A stretch of DNA of 50,603 nucleotides from Bacteroidota bacterium (GCA_029558715.1 JAKQEA010000062.1:1-50603); one strand, 5' to 3'; shown: positions 41,870 to 50,603, numbered from the stretch's first letter. The notes: generated by a model from the sequence alone, not told the origin. Numbers and translations: made by a program.

Positions 41870-44800
41870 ATGGCTATGAGTGCTAAATACAGAGAATTTA
41901 CCGGCTTGAACCTGCCCGCTTTTGAAGCAGAAGTATTGGCTCAATGGACTGAAAAACAGGCTTTTGAAAAAAGTGTATCCCTGCGGGAAGGGGCGACACC
42001 GTTTGTATTTTATGAAGGTCCGCCCAGTGCCAATGGTATGCCCGGTATCCACCATGTTATTTCAAGAACACTGAAAGACCTGGTTTGCCGCTATAAGACC
42101 ATGAAGGGGTTCCAGGTAAAAAGAAAAGGAGGCTGGGATACACATGGTTTGCCTATTGAATTAGGGGTAGAGAAAGAACTGGGCATTACGAAAGAAGATA
42201 TTGGAAAAAAAATATCTGTAGAAGACTATAACAAGAAATGCCGCGAAGCGGTGTTACGTTACAAAGATAAGTGGGATGAGATCACTAAGAAGATGGGTTA
42301 TTGGGTTGATTTGAATGATCCATACATCACTTTCAAGAATGAATACATTGAAACTCTGTGGTGGTTACTGAGTGAGTTGTATAAAAAAGGGTTGCTCTAT
42401 GAAAGTGTAAGCATACAACCATACTCACCTGCTGCGGGTACGGGATTGAGTTCACATGAACTGAACCAGCCCGGAACATATAAGGATGTGAAGGATACGA
42501 GTGCGGTCGCCATGTTCCGTGCGGTACAAGATGATAAAAGTAAATTCCTGCACGATGCTGTTCATGGTGCTGAGGTTTTCTTTATGGCGTGGACGACTAC
42601 TCCATGGACACTGCCTTCTAACTTAGGATTGACAGTTGGTGCCAATATCGATTATGTATTGGTGAAAACATTTAATCCCTATACACATTTGCCAATTAAT
42701 GTGGTACTGGCAAAAGCATTACTTGGAAAATATTTCAAAGAGGAAGGAAAGGATGGCGACTTTGACAGCTACAACGAAAAAGTAAAATTGTTGCCCTGGT
42801 CCGTAATAGCTGAATTCAAGGGATCACAAATCGAAGGCTGCGAATACGAGCAGCTGCTTCCTTACGAAGCCAATTCTTTAAAAGTTATTGAAGAACTTAC
42901 ACCGGGTGCAAAACCATTCCGTGTACTGGTTGACAGTTTTGTAACTACTGAAGATGGTACCGGTATCGTTCATACCGCACCAGCCTTTGGTGCAGATGAC
43001 TATAAAGTCGGTAAGAAATACAATATTGGCATACTGACGATGGTGGATCGGGAAGGGAAGTTTGTAGATGGCCTTGGCGAGTTCAGCAACCGCTATGTAA
43101 AGAATTATAAAGATGAAAAGGATTATGTTGACGTGAATGTTGACATATCGGTAAAACTGAAAAAAGAGAACAGGGCATTTAAAGTAGAGAAATACGAACA
43201 CAGTTACCCGCATTGCTGGAGAACAGATAAACCTGTTTTGTACTACCCGCTGGACGCATGGTTTATTAAAACAACTGCTATCAAGGATAGAATGGTTGAG
43301 TTGAATAAGACCATCAATTGGAAACCTAAATCAACCGGCGAAGGTCGTTTTGGCAACTGGCTTGAAAATATGGTAGACTGGAACCTGAGCCGCTCAAGAT
43401 ATTGGGGAACTCCATTACCAGTCTGGAGAACTGAGGATGGTGAAGAGGAAATCTGTATTGGTTCTATTGAAGAATTGAATAGAGGAATTAAAAGGGCCAG
43501 TGAAATATTAGGAGGGGATGTAAATAAGAATTACCTGCATGAAGGCATTCTTGATTTGCACAAGCCCTACGTAGATGATATCATATTGGTGAGTAAATCA
43601 GGCAAACCGATGAAACGGGTACCCGACCTGATCGATGTATGGTTTGACAGCGGCGCCATGCCTTATGCTCAATGGCATTTTCCGTTTGAGAATAAAGAAA
43701 CATTCAAACAAAGTTTTCCGGCTGATTTTATTGCTGAAGGGGTAGACCAGACAAGAGGCTGGTTCTATACCTTACATGCTATTGCCTGTTTGGTATTTGA
43801 TTCTGTGGCTTACAAAACTGTTGTGAGCAATGGCCTTGTATTGGATAAGAATGGTAATAAGATGAGTAAACGCCTCGGCAATGTGGTTGATCCATTCAAG
43901 ACCATTGAAACCTATGGAGCAGATGCTACAAGATGGTATCTCATCACTAACGCTTCACCCTGGGATAATCTGAAATTTGATATAGAGGGCATAAAAGAAG
44001 TACAACGAAAGTTCTTTGGCACACTCTATAATACATACCAGTTTTTTGCGCTTTATTCCAATGTAGACGGGTTTGCTTTTAAAGAAGCATATATACCGTT
44101 GAACGAAAGACCAGAGATCGATCGTTGGATACTTTCTTCTTTGAATACTGTGGTGAAGAAAGTAAATGAATATATGGATGATTACGAGCCTACACAGGCA
44201 GGTCGTGTAATTGAAGATTTTGTAGATGAGCATTTAAGTAACTGGTATGTTCGTCTCTGCCGCCGTCGGTTCTGGAAAGGGGAATACGAGCAGGATAAGA
44301 TATGTGCTTACCAGACATTATATGAGTGCCTGGAAACACTAACCAGGTTAATTGCACCAATTTCTCCTTTCTTTAGTGATGCTGTATTCCAGAACCTGGA
44401 TGCAGTAACCGGTCGCTTCAATGCTGTGTCGGTACACCATGTTGATTTTCCTGTGGCAAATGAAGCGGTGATAGATGAATTACTTGAAGAAAGGATGCAG
44501 TTGGCACAGGATGCTTCTTCTTTGGTGTTGTCACTTCGCAAAAAAGTGAATATTAAAGTCCGCCAACCCCTGCAAAAAGTATTAATCCCAGTTTTGAGCA
44601 CTTCGATGAAAGAACAATTGCAGAAAGTGGAGGACCTGGTCAAAGCAGAAGTGAATGTAAAAGAGATAGAATACCTGAGCCCGGATAATACATTTATCAG
44701 TAAAAAGATCAAGCCCAATTTTGTGGCTTTGGGCAAAAAACTGGGACCTAAAATGAAGGCCGTATCTGCCGCTTTAGCCCAATTCACCCAGGAAGATATT

Positions 44801-45223
44801 GCACTGTTAGAAAAAGAAGGCCAATATAATTTGTCAGTTGATGGCGAACCTGTAATATTACAAATCGCTGAAGTTGAGATAAGCAGTGAAGATATCCCGG
44901 GCTGGACTGTGGCAAATAAAGGTAGTTTGACGGTGGCATTAGATGTAACAGTAACCCCGGAACTGGAGGCAGAAGGAAATGCCAGGGAGTTTGTAAACCG
45001 GGTACAGAAAATAAGGAAAGACAAAGGATTTGACCTGACAGACCGTGTGGAAATCAAAGTACTGGCCCCCGGTGGATTAAAAGATTCGTTGGCTCAGTTT
45101 AAAACCTATATTTGCGCCGAAATTCTGGCAGATAAGCTGGAGTTTGTACCTGAAATTCAGGATGGAATTGAATTAGATATTAACGATGTATTGCTAAATG
45201 TGATTGTTTCAAAAAAAGGGTAA
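41870..45223 (+). CDS. ileS: Isoleucyl-tRNA synthetase
   Basis: A 1117-residue class I aminoacyl-tRNA synthetase charging tRNA-Ile. Seen: the HIGH-region equivalent GPPSANGMPGIHH (about 50-62), the editing domain with WTTTPWTLPSNLGL, GTGIVHTAPAFGADD and the KMSKR loop (Lys664-Arg668), followed by the anticodon-binding domain and a C-terminal extension. The long form without a clear C-terminal zinc knuckle fits the eukaryote-like IleS of Bacteroidetes. Start ATG 41870; a second ATG lies two codons later. Directly followed, after 3 nt, by the H1-like/DksA fusion gene. Confidence 0.97.
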   Translation: MAMSAKYREFTGLNLPAFEAEVLAQWTEKQAFEKSVSLREGATPFVFYEGPPSANGMPGIHHVISRTLKDLVCRYKTMKGFQVKRKGGWDTHGLPIELGVEKELGITKEDIGKKISVEDYNKKCREAVLRYKDKWDEITKKMGYWVDLNDPYITFKNEYIETLWWLLSELYKKGLLYESVSIQPYSPAAGTGLSSHELNQPGTYKDVKDTSAVAMFRAVQDDKSKFLHDAVHGAEVFFMAWTTTPWTLPSNLGLTVGANIDYVLVKTFNPYTHLPINVVLAKALLGKYFKEEGKDGDFDSYNEKVKLLPWSVIAEFKGSQIEGCEYEQLLPYEANSLKVIEELTPGAKPFRVLVDSFVTTEDGTGIVHTAPAFGADDYKVGKKYNIGILTMVDREGKFVDGLGEFSNRYVKNYKDEKDYVDVNVDISVKLKKENRAFKVEKYEHSYPHCWRTDKPVLYYPLDAWFIKTTAIKDRMVELNKTINWKPKSTGEGRFGNWLENMVDWNLSRSRYWGTPLPVWRTEDGEEEICIGSIEELNRGIKRASEILGGDVNKNYLHEGILDLHKPYVDDIILVSKSGKPMKRVPDLIDVWFDSGAMPYAQWHFPFENKETFKQSFPADFIAEGVDQTRGWFYTLHAIACLVFDSVAYKTVVSNGLVLDKNGNKMSKRLGNVVDPFKTIETYGADATRWYLITNASPWDNLKFDIEGIKEVQRKFFGTLYNTYQFFALYSNVDGFAFKEAYIPLNERPEIDRWILSSLNTVVKKVNEYMDDYEPTQAGRVIEDFVDEHLSNWYVRLCRRRFWKGEYEQDKICAYQTLYECLETLTRLIAPISPFFSDAVFQNLDAVTGRFNAVSVHHVDFPVANEAVIDELLEERMQLAQDASSLVLSLRKKVNIKVRQPLQKVLIPVLSTSMKEQLQKVEDLVKAEVNVKEIEYLSPDNTFISKKIKPNFVALGKKLGPKMKAVSAALAQFTQEDIALLEKEGQYNLSVDGEPVILQIAEVEISSEDIPGWTVANKGSLTVALDVTVTPELEAEGNAREFVNRVQKIRKDKGFDLTDRVEIKVLAPGGLKDSLAQFKTYICAEILADKLEFVPEIQDGIELDINDVLLNVIVSKKG

Positions 45224-45226
45224 ATT

Positions 45227-46063
45227 ATGGCTACTAAAAAGAAACAGGCCCCAAAGAAGGCCGCCAAACCCGCAAAAAAAGCTGTTGCTAAAAAACCAGC
45301 AGCAAAGAAAACTGTGAAAAAATCTGCACCCAAACCAGCCCCTAAAAAGGTGGCAAAAGCAGCCCCTAAAAAAGCTGCAAAACCTGTAGCAAAAAAACCG
45401 GCTCCGAAACTTCCAGTCAAGCCTGCCCGTCCGGCAGGCGGGCCAGTGGCAAAACATGCCCCTGCACCCAAACAAGAAGTTCCGGCTCCTAAGCCCGTTG
45501 TCAAAAAGCCGGGGAGTGTTGATCCCAAATCTTTGGTGTCAATAAAACAAAAAGTGCAACCCGTTATTAAAAAAGAACCGCCCAAGCCATCAAAAGTGGT
45601 TATCCCAAAAACAAGTACAAAAAGCTCGGTAAAATATGAACCCGAGTTTACTAAATCCGTATTAGACATAACTATGCAACAACATTCCGGACCAACAATG
45701 AGGTATTCTGATGCTGACCTTGCAGAATTCAGGGAGATCATTCAGCGTAAGCTTGATGCTGCCAAAAAAGAACTGGCCTATTTACAAGGACTAATCACCC
45801 GTAAAGATGAAGGAGGTGATATGGACGAGGCTCGTTATATGACAATGGAAGATGGTAGTGTAAGTATGGAAAGAGAGCAGCTCAGCCAAATGGCCAGTCG
45901 CCAGATCACATTTATCGATCATCTTGAAAAGGCAATGATGCGAATTGAAAATAAAACATATGGTATTTGTCGTGTTACCGGTAAGCTGATTGATAAAGCC
46001 CGTTTGCGTGCTGTACCGCATGCCACATTGAGTATTGAGGCAAAACAGATGATGAGTAAATAG
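45227..46063 (+). CDS. Histone-H1-like tail fused to a DksA/TraR-like zinc-finger domain
   Basis: A 278-residue protein in two parts. Seen: residues 1-125 are almost only Lys, Ala, Pro and Val in KPAAKKT / PKKAAKP-type repeats, like histone H1 or AlgP tails. Residues about 165-278 form a DksA/TraR-like helical domain with DLAEFREIIQRKLDAAKKEL and a zinc-finger remnant YGICRVTGKLI. Here the second Cys of the first pair is Thr and the second pair is absent (PHATLSIEAK). So the zinc site is degenerate, as often in Bacteroidetes members. It may bind DNA by the tail and RNA polymerase by the DksA part. It is directly downstream of ileS and probably in the same transcript. The related gene lspA, which I recall as often following, is absent. 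Confidence 0.88.
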   Translation: MATKKKQAPKKAAKPAKKAVAKKPAAKKTVKKSAPKPAPKKVAKAAPKKAAKPVAKKPAPKLPVKPARPAGGPVAKHAPAPKQEVPAPKPVVKKPGSVDPKSLVSIKQKVQPVIKKEPPKPSKVVIPKTSTKSSVKYEPEFTKSVLDITMQQHSGPTMRYSDADLAEFREIIQRKLDAAKKELAYLQGLITRKDEGGDMDEARYMTMEDGSVSMEREQLSQMASRQITFIDHLEKAMMRIENKTYGICRVTGKLIDKARLRAVPHATLSIEAKQMMSK

Positions 46064-46085
46064 ATTTCAAAAACTAACGATAAGC

Positions 46086-46111
46086 AAAGACCCCGGCTTG
46101 CCGGGGTCTTT
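46086..46111. terminator. Strong bidirectional terminator
   Basis: An 11-bp GC-rich stem AAAGACCCCGG / CCGGGGTCTTT with a 4-nt loop and T-run; it separates the H1/DksA fusion gene (+) from the barrel-protein gene (-). Confidence 0.85.
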
Positions 46112-46136
46112 TTATTTATTTCAATACAGAAAAAAT

Positions 46137-46883
46137 TTATTTTTTCCCTCTCAAAAATACCTGGAAGCCGACACCAATGGTAAAGCCATGGTTGGTGAAT
46201 TTAGTAGTGGTTTCATTTTCACCAGTAGAAGGGTTATTGTCGTTACTGCTGAGATAATATCGTGTTGTTTTATTGAAAGTGTTTTTATTATAGGAGAAAT
46301 TATATCCTATATAAAAATCTAAACCTGCATTTTCGCCAACCATTTTGGTCAATCCGCCGGTCAATGTAGTATTAACAAATACCCCGCCTGACGAACTTCC
46401 TGAGTATGTATACTTATGTAACGGGGAACCGGCAGCATAATAAAAAAAACCCTCTGTTTTAAGGTTGCTTAACCCTCCGTTTATACTGGCTTGCGCAAAA
46501 GGCAGCAAAGAACTACTGCCCGGAAAGTAATTTCTTACAAAACCACCGGCACCAATATTAAAACCATTTGATTCATCACTTTGGTAAGTGCTTCCGTTTT
46601 GTTCGTAAGTGGTTTTCTGGCCATTTGGATTAATATTCAGTGTTGCACCGATGACAGTATTATCTGAAACAAACCAGCCATAAGAGGGATTAACAGTTAC
46701 CCCATAGCTGGTGATTTTTGAAGTATTGGTGCCAATATTTGCAACACTGATGTCGGAATTGCCGGAGTTGAAAAATATAGTACCAACAGATGTACCGATC
46801 ATTTTGTCGCCTTGTTTAAATTGCCCATCAGCATGGGTAACCGATAAAAAAAGGGTAGCTAAAAAAAATATCCTGCGTCGCAT
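46137..46883 (-). CDS. Outer-membrane beta-barrel protein
   Basis: A 248-residue protein. Seen: signal peptide from MRRRIFFLATLFLS to about residue 21, then eight or so amphipathic strands with turns such as SNDNNPSTGENE, the motif GASINGGLSNL-type region near 125, and a terminal GFTIGVGFQVFLRGKK, typical of porin-like OMP_b-brl proteins. I chose ATG 46883: a longer frame to 46907 would begin inside a perfect TATATTTG promoter box (46905-46912). Function unknown beyond being a small barrel. Confidence 0.85.
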   Translation of the reverse strand: MRRRIFFLATLFLSVTHADGQFKQGDKMIGTSVGTIFFNSGNSDISVANIGTNTSKITSYGVTVNPSYGWFVSDNTVIGATLNINPNGQKTTYEQNGSTYQSDESNGFNIGAGGFVRNYFPGSSSLLPFAQASINGGLSNLKTEGFFYYAAGSPLHKYTYSGSSSGGVFVNTTLTGGLTKMVGENAGLDFYIGYNFSYNKNTFNKTTRYYLSSNDNNPSTGENETTTKFTNHGFTIGVGFQVFLRGKK

Positions 46884-46904
46884 AATAAAGTATTGGTTAG
46901 GCAA

Positions 46905-46912
46905 CAAATATA
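46905..46912 (-). promoter_or_regulatory. -7 box TATATTTG upstream of the barrel-protein gene
   Basis: An exact TAnnTTTG match on the minus strand, 21 nt before the ATG at 46883. Confidence 0.5.
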
Positions 46913-47058
46913 GGTGTTCGGGTAAACCGGCGCCTCGAATTTTTTGTAAAACCGGAGCTGTTTTGGAATTTTTTCCTTTACCTTTAAAATGTCTTGGTAA
47001 AGAGGAAAATTCCTTTTACTTTTAAAACCAAAACTAATTAACAGCCAAATCAAACTTT

Positions 47059-47751
47059 ATGAGAAAGTTCAGACTACTCTCGCTATTATTTTTAGCCATT
47101 ACATTTATAGCCGTTAGTTGTACAAAGGAAGGTCCTGAAGGTCCTGCTGGTGCTACTGGTCCTCAGGGTCCAACTGGCGCTACCGGAGGTGCTGGTGCAA
47201 CCGGCCCGACTGGTCCTGCTGGTCCTCAAGGCCCAACTGGCCCTGTTGGTCCTCAAGGCCCTGCTGGTACAGCCAATGTTATTTATTCTGCATGGATATC
47301 CGATGCTTCATCTGCAAACTGGGCAGATACAGCAATGACTTTGTACGGAACTGTTGTTCGCAGACGTAATGTAGCTGCACCCGGCATTACCCAGGCTATT
47401 TTAGACCAGGGTGTAGTTTTGGCTTATGCAAGAGGTACTGTTATTGGCGCTAACAATGCACCTGTTCCTCTTCCTTTCAGTTTTTTCTTTAGTCCTTCTA
47501 CTTTACAGGTAGGGCATCTACCTGCACTCGGAAGAATTATATTTTACATAAGTAATTTATCTACCGGTGTTGCTCCGAATACATTCTGGGGCGGTGATTT
47601 CAGATATGTAATTATTCCGGGCGGTGTAGCTGGCGGACGTTCTGCAGGTATAGGCGGTACAAATTATACAGCCAGTGATTTCAGGAATATGTCCTATGAG
47701 CAAATCTGCCAGGTATTCAACCTCCCTGCTGACGGACAAGGCTGGAAATAA
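47059..47751 (+). CDS. Collagen-like lipoprotein
   Basis: A 230-residue lipoprotein (lipobox VSC, Cys21). Seen: 15 Gly-x-y triplets (residues 25-69), most of them GPx or GAT, then a globular beta domain (about 72-230) without recognised motifs. Gly-x-y tracts form a trimeric collagen-like stalk, so the globular domains are probably displayed as trimers on the cell surface. The triplets are few compared with long bacterial collagens. Function unknown. Confidence 0.87.
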   Translation: MRKFRLLSLLFLAITFIAVSCTKEGPEGPAGATGPQGPTGATGGAGATGPTGPAGPQGPTGPVGPQGPAGTANVIYSAWISDASSANWADTAMTLYGTVVRRRNVAAPGITQAILDQGVVLAYARGTVIGANNAPVPLPFSFFFSPSTLQVGHLPALGRIIFYISNLSTGVAPNTFWGGDFRYVIIPGGVAGGRSAGIGGTNYTASDFRNMSYEQICQVFNLPADGQGWK

Positions 47752-47774
47752 ATCATCATCTTAGAAATATTATG

Positions 47775-47804
47775 AGCCGGTGTTTGCAGAAACAAACACC
47801 GGCT
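47775..47804 (+). terminator. Rho-independent terminator after the collagen-like gene
   Basis: A perfect 12-bp stem AGCCGGTGTTTG / CAAACACCGGCT around a 6-nt loop, followed by TTTCTTTT. Confidence 0.88.
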
Positions 47805-47842
47805 TTTCTTTTACAGTAAATTGCTGGACCAAAATCATTGCA

Positions 47843-49183
47843 ATGAAAAGCTTATTATCTTTTTTTTCAGTAGTGTTATTTGCCATTACTATTCAGGCGC
47901 AATCCCGTATTATTTCTGGACCAATGCTTGGCCCCGTGGAATTAAGAGATGCAAAAGTGTGGGTTGAGGTTTCTCCAGAAGTAAGGACGGTTTCACTGCA
48001 ATACAATAAAAAGGGAGAGGCAAAAAGTAAAACGATTGTTTATAAAGGAGAATTGGGAAAGGAGTTTAACCCTCTTCAATTTACGATAGGCGGATTAGAT
48101 TTTAATACAACTTACCAATACAAAATATGGCTGAATGGAAAAGCTACTACTGCTGGCGGTGAGTTCACCACCAAAGATCTCTGGCAATGGCGCAAACCCG
48201 CCCCCGATTTTAGTTTTTTGACCGGCTCTTGCTCGTACTTTAATGAACCGGTTTTTGATCGCCCCGGTAAGCCATATGGTGGGGATTCGTCTATTTTTGA
48301 AACCATGGCCAAAGAAAAATCATCTTTTATGCTTTGGTTGGGAGATGCCTGGTATACCCGGGAGGTGGATTATTACAGCGAATGGGGATTATGGTACCGG
48401 GCCAGTAAGGACAGGGCTATACCGGTGTTGCAAAATTTTCTAAAATCAATGCCACAACTGGCAACCTGGGATGATCATGATTATGGCCCCAATGATATCG
48501 GTAAGAACTATATACTTAAAGAAACCAGCCGGAAAGTATTCAATAGTTATTTCTGCAATCCCTCTTCCGGTGAAAATGGGCAAGGTATATATACCATGAC
48601 TTCATGGGGTGATGCAGATATATTTCTGACGGATGACCGCTGGTGGAGGAGTGCTGACAGAATGAAAGACAGCATTGATGGAAAGCCTAACCCGGAGAAA
48701 AGGATGCTGGGTAAACAACAAATGGAATGGCTTAAAAATTCATTGCTTTACAGTAATGCTACTTTTAAGATAATAACAGTAGGTAGCCAGGTATTGAATC
48801 CTGTTTCCCCTTTTGATAAATGGAAAGATTTTCCGGTTGAGTACCAGGAATTGATGGATTTTATAAAAGAATATAAGATAAATGGTGTGTTGTTTCTTAC
48901 CGGCGACAGGCATCATAGCGAGATCATAAAGGTAGAAAGGCCCGGCACTTATCCATTGTATGATATTACGGTGTCTCCGCTTACCTCAGGCACTCACACA
49001 TTTGGGACAGCCGAAAAAAATAACCCCTACCGGGTCTTTGGATTAGATGAAAAACAGAACTACGGTAAATTATCTTTCAGCGGAGCAAGAGGGAACAGGA
49101 AACTGACTGTAGAATTTATTGGTGTGAAAGGAGAGAAACTAGGGGAATGGAGTATTTCTGAAAAGGAATTGAAAACTCCATAA
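47843..49183 (+). CDS. PhoD-type alkaline phosphatase/phosphodiesterase
   Basis: A 446-residue exported enzyme. Seen: signal peptide (1-19), a fibronectin-like N-terminal domain (about 22-110) with FNTTYQYKIWLNG, then a metallophosphatase domain with TGSCSYFNEP, LWLGDAWYTREVDYY, the WDDHDYGPND metal-binding motif (Trp209-Asp210-Asp211-His212), LTDDRWWR and LFLTGDRHHSEI. These fit the PhoD family, which hydrolyses phosphate mono- and diesters outside the cytoplasm. The start at 47843 is preferred because it gives the signal peptide; the frame upstream runs through a terminator. The YcxB-like gene follows 12 nt later. Confidence 0.9.
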   Translation: MKSLLSFFSVVLFAITIQAQSRIISGPMLGPVELRDAKVWVEVSPEVRTVSLQYNKKGEAKSKTIVYKGELGKEFNPLQFTIGGLDFNTTYQYKIWLNGKATTAGGEFTTKDLWQWRKPAPDFSFLTGSCSYFNEPVFDRPGKPYGGDSSIFETMAKEKSSFMLWLGDAWYTREVDYYSEWGLWYRASKDRAIPVLQNFLKSMPQLATWDDHDYGPNDIGKNYILKETSRKVFNSYFCNPSSGENGQGIYTMTSWGDADIFLTDDRWWRSADRMKDSIDGKPNPEKRMLGKQQMEWLKNSLLYSNATFKIITVGSQVLNPVSPFDKWKDFPVEYQELMDFIKEYKINGVLFLTGDRHHSEIIKVERPGTYPLYDITVSPLTSGTHTFGTAEKNNPYRVFGLDEKQNYGKLSFSGARGNRKLTVEFIGVKGEKLGEWSISEKELKTP

Positions 49184-49191
49184 TACATTTG
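49184..49191 (+). promoter_or_regulatory. -7 box TACATTTG, 4 nt before the YcxB-like gene (leaderless prediction)
   Basis: TACATTTG then CCGC and the ATG at 49196. It begins right at the stop codon of the phosphatase gene, implying a promoter internal to the pair. Confidence 0.55.
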
Positions 49192-49195
49192 CCGC

Positions 49196-49675
49196 ATGAT
49201 CATTTATTTTGGATACGAGAAAAATCAGGTTATCCAGGCACTGCGTTACCATTTTATAAGCCGGCCGGAGATACGTATCATGCTTATATTGGTAAATGTA
49301 TTTGCATTGGCCTCAATCACCTTATATGCCCTTGGTAAAATAACCCCTATGGCCTTCTTTACAGGCTCATTTCTATGGATAGTGTTAATGATTAGTTTTT
49401 GGTTTATCCTTCCATTCATGGTCTATCGGAGAGCCGTTACATTCAAGCATGAATTCAGCATGGATTTTCGTGAAGATGGATTTACCCTGGCACATGAGCG
49501 GGGTTCCAAATCATGGGCATGGTCATCGTTGAAGAATTTTGTGGAAAGCCCTCATTTTTTCCATTTGTATTTCGATAGCCGTTCTTTTTTACTTGTTCCA
49601 AAAAACGGATGTAAAGACAGCGATGAAATACTTGCATTAAGAAACCTCATAAAAGGGAAAGTAAAGAAAGGATAA
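49196..49675 (+). CDS. YcxB-like membrane protein
   Basis: A 159-residue protein with two membrane segments (about 28-46 and 52-76). A cytoplasmic domain follows with FSMDFREDGFTLAHERGSKSWAWSSLKNFVESPHFFHLYF and FLLVPKNG (described in parts), which fit the YcxB-like C-terminal domain (PF14317), a PH-like fold. Role unknown. It has its own promoter box although only 12 nt separate it from the phosphatase gene. Confidence 0.82.
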   Translation: MIIYFGYEKNQVIQALRYHFISRPEIRIMLILVNVFALASITLYALGKITPMAFFTGSFLWIVLMISFWFILPFMVYRRAVTFKHEFSMDFREDGFTLAHERGSKSWAWSSLKNFVESPHFFHLYFDSRSFLLVPKNGCKDSDEILALRNLIKGKVKKG

Positions 49676-49706
49676 TGCTGTTTGTGACATCTTTTTGGCT
49701 GAATGG

Positions 49707-50135
49707 TTACAGTTTTTTCTCCATCACATAATGCGGGATGGTTACTTCAGTAAATTCGTCGCCTGCCACTTTGTAGCCCATCTTTTCATAAAAGCCAATT
49801 GCATTTTTGCGGGCATGCATGGAAAGTATTTTGTATCCCCTGTCTCTGGCAATATTTTCAGCAAAATTCATCAGGGCCCTTCCAATACCTTTTCCCTGCA
49901 GGTCGTTTAACACGGCCATTTGCCGCAGACGTACAATCTGTGGATTTTCTTCCACCAGCATACAGCAACCGAGAATGGTATCATCTTCAAAGGCGCCAAT
50001 CAGCATATTATCTTTTTCGTCTTCCAGTTCCTGTGAAGTAAAACCGAGGCCAAGAGGCTTTCGCAAAATATCATCCCGAAGCTTTATCATCTTCTGATAT
50101 TCCGGCGTACCATGATCAATAATCTTCAGGGCCAT
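49707..50135 (-). CDS. GNAT-family N-acetyltransferase
   Basis: A 142-residue enzyme transferring acetyl from acetyl-CoA. Seen: the acetyl-CoA pyrophosphate loop motif in VLNDLQGKGIGRALMNFAE (Q/RxxGxG/A form QGKGIG), preceded by the strand VRLRQMAV and followed by MHARKNAIGFYEKMGYKVAGDEF. I chose the ATG at 50135; a TTG ten codons upstream lacks support. ElaA-like proteins are the nearest family by the PHYVMEK end. The substrate is unknown. Confidence 0.9.
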   Translation of the reverse strand: MALKIIDHGTPEYQKMIKLRDDILRKPLGLGFTSQELEDEKDNMLIGAFEDDTILGCCMLVEENPQIVRLRQMAVLNDLQGKGIGRALMNFAENIARDRGYKILSMHARKNAIGFYEKMGYKVAGDEFTEVTIPHYVMEKKL

Positions 50136-50315
50136 AACTAAGTGATTAATGAGGGGGAACTTCAAAATACAAATATCTTACAATACTACCAACCGTTTAT
50201 TGGTATTAAATAACTGGTTCAGGAGTTATTTTGGAGTTACTACATCTTCGTTTTCAGATATTTGGCCCAAAATGGGAAAAATATGTCTTTCCGATGCTTA
50301 TTTATTCAAAAAGTA

Positions 50316-50323
50316 TATTTTTG
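50316..50323 (+). promoter_or_regulatory. -7 box TATTTTTG upstream of acpP
   Basis: An exact TAnnTTTG match, 26 nt before the acpP ATG, which also argues against the longer upstream frame. Confidence 0.5.
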
Positions 50324-50349
50324 CACCCAATAAACAAAACTTTAAGAAC

Positions 50350-50586
50350 ATGTCAGACATTGCATCAAGAGTTAAAAAGATCATCGTTGACAAACTGGGC
50401 GTTGACGAAGCAGAAGTAACAAACGAAGCTTCTTTTACCAATGACCTGGGTGCCGATTCTTTAGACACAGTTGAACTCATCATGGAATTTGAAAAGGAAT
50501 TCAATATTTCTATTCCTGATGAACAAGCCGAAACTATTACTACTGTAGGTCAGGCTGTAACTTACCTGGAAGAGCATGCCAAGTAA
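50350..50586 (+). CDS. acpP: Acyl carrier protein
   Basis: A 78-residue acidic protein that carries growing fatty acyl chains on 4'-phosphopantetheine. Seen: the attachment site [15 protein letters not shown] with Ser37, followed by the recognition helix and EFNISIPDE. Length is normal. I chose ATG 50350 because the frame further upstream crosses a promoter box. fabF normally follows but the window ends 17 nt after the stop. Confidence 0.97.
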   Translation: MSDIASRVKKIIVDKLGVDEAEVTNEASFTNDLGADSLDTVELIMEFEKEFNISIPDEQAETITTVGQAVTYLEEHAK

Positions 50587-50603
50587 AGTATAAGTTGCCT
50601 GCC

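Noticed and set aside
45240-45480. A-rich and GC-rich short repeats that could be read as a CRISPR-like or satellite repeat
   Set aside because: They are the codons of the Lys/Ala/Pro tail in an intact frame; there are no unique spacers of even length.
47130-47270. Repeated GGTCCTGCTGG-type units, possible DNA repeat array
   Set aside because: Explained by Gly-x-y codons of the collagen-like stalk.

Overview
The window comes from a Bacteroidetes chromosome, most likely a Chitinophagaceae-type bacterium. The evidence is a giant secreted metalloprotease with a type IX secretion (T9SS) C-terminal tail, three TonB-dependent receptors with small partner lipoproteins, families typical of this phylum (DUF5777, DUF4920, DUF6660-like, HmuY, YcxB-like), TAnnTTTG promoter boxes in place of sigma70 boxes, and few Shine-Dalgarno sequences. 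I found no rRNA, tRNA, CRISPR array, insertion sequence or prophage.

Layout. 1-1061 (-): an unknown secreted protein that runs off the left edge. 1343-8356: a 2337-residue M36 (fungalysin-type) T9SS metalloprotease with Ig-like and P-domain repeats. 8441-19710: mostly housekeeping genes: M23 peptidase, NAD(P)-binding oxidoreductase, ruvB, an OmpR-type response regulator, a GroES-like protein, a DUF853/HerA-like ATPase, recQ, a copper-type P1B ATPase, tsaE and alanine dehydrogenase. 19819-20622: an orphan lipoprotein.

20685-33019 is the richest accessory stretch. On the minus strand lie lpxA, an orphan ABC ATPase, a small Cys-rich envelope protein, a Met/His-rich YtkA/FixH-like lipoprotein and an OprC-like TonB copper receptor. 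Divergent from these are an AraC-type regulator with a five-cysteine cluster, a second small protein, and a five-gene run (two cytochrome c lipoproteins, OB-fold protein, YceI, DUF5777 barrel). Then come a DUF6660-like small protein and another TonB receptor. Three otherwise dissimilar small proteins here end in an aromatic/hydrophobic-x-Pro-Pro tail. I regard this metal/redox envelope region and the tail as the best candidate for something undescribed.

33074-36330: ferritin (-), nitroreductase, a SET-domain methyltransferase, a di-haem cytochrome c peroxidase and DUF4920. 36625-41776: a haem-acquisition cluster (HmuR-like receptor, HmuY-like lipoprotein, a lipoprotein-anchored CbiX/CbiK-type chelatase, and a PepSY membrane protein). 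41870-46063: ileS followed by a histone-H1-like/DksA fusion protein. 46137-50586: an outer-membrane barrel, a collagen-like lipoprotein, a PhoD-type phosphatase, a YcxB-like protein, a GNAT acetyltransferase and acpP.

Two cross-cutting observations. At four genes (P1B ATPase, tsaE, the DUF6660-like gene, the YcxB-like gene) a perfect TAnnTTTG box sits exactly 4 nt before the start codon, which predicts leaderless mRNAs. The cluster around 36.6-41.8 kb may be an insertion, because an apparent decayed gene end lies just upstream of it. No intergenic stretch exceeds 300 bases. The longest (1062-1342 and 36331-36624) hold only a doubtful 38-codon ORF and the possible gene remnant plus promoter, respectively.
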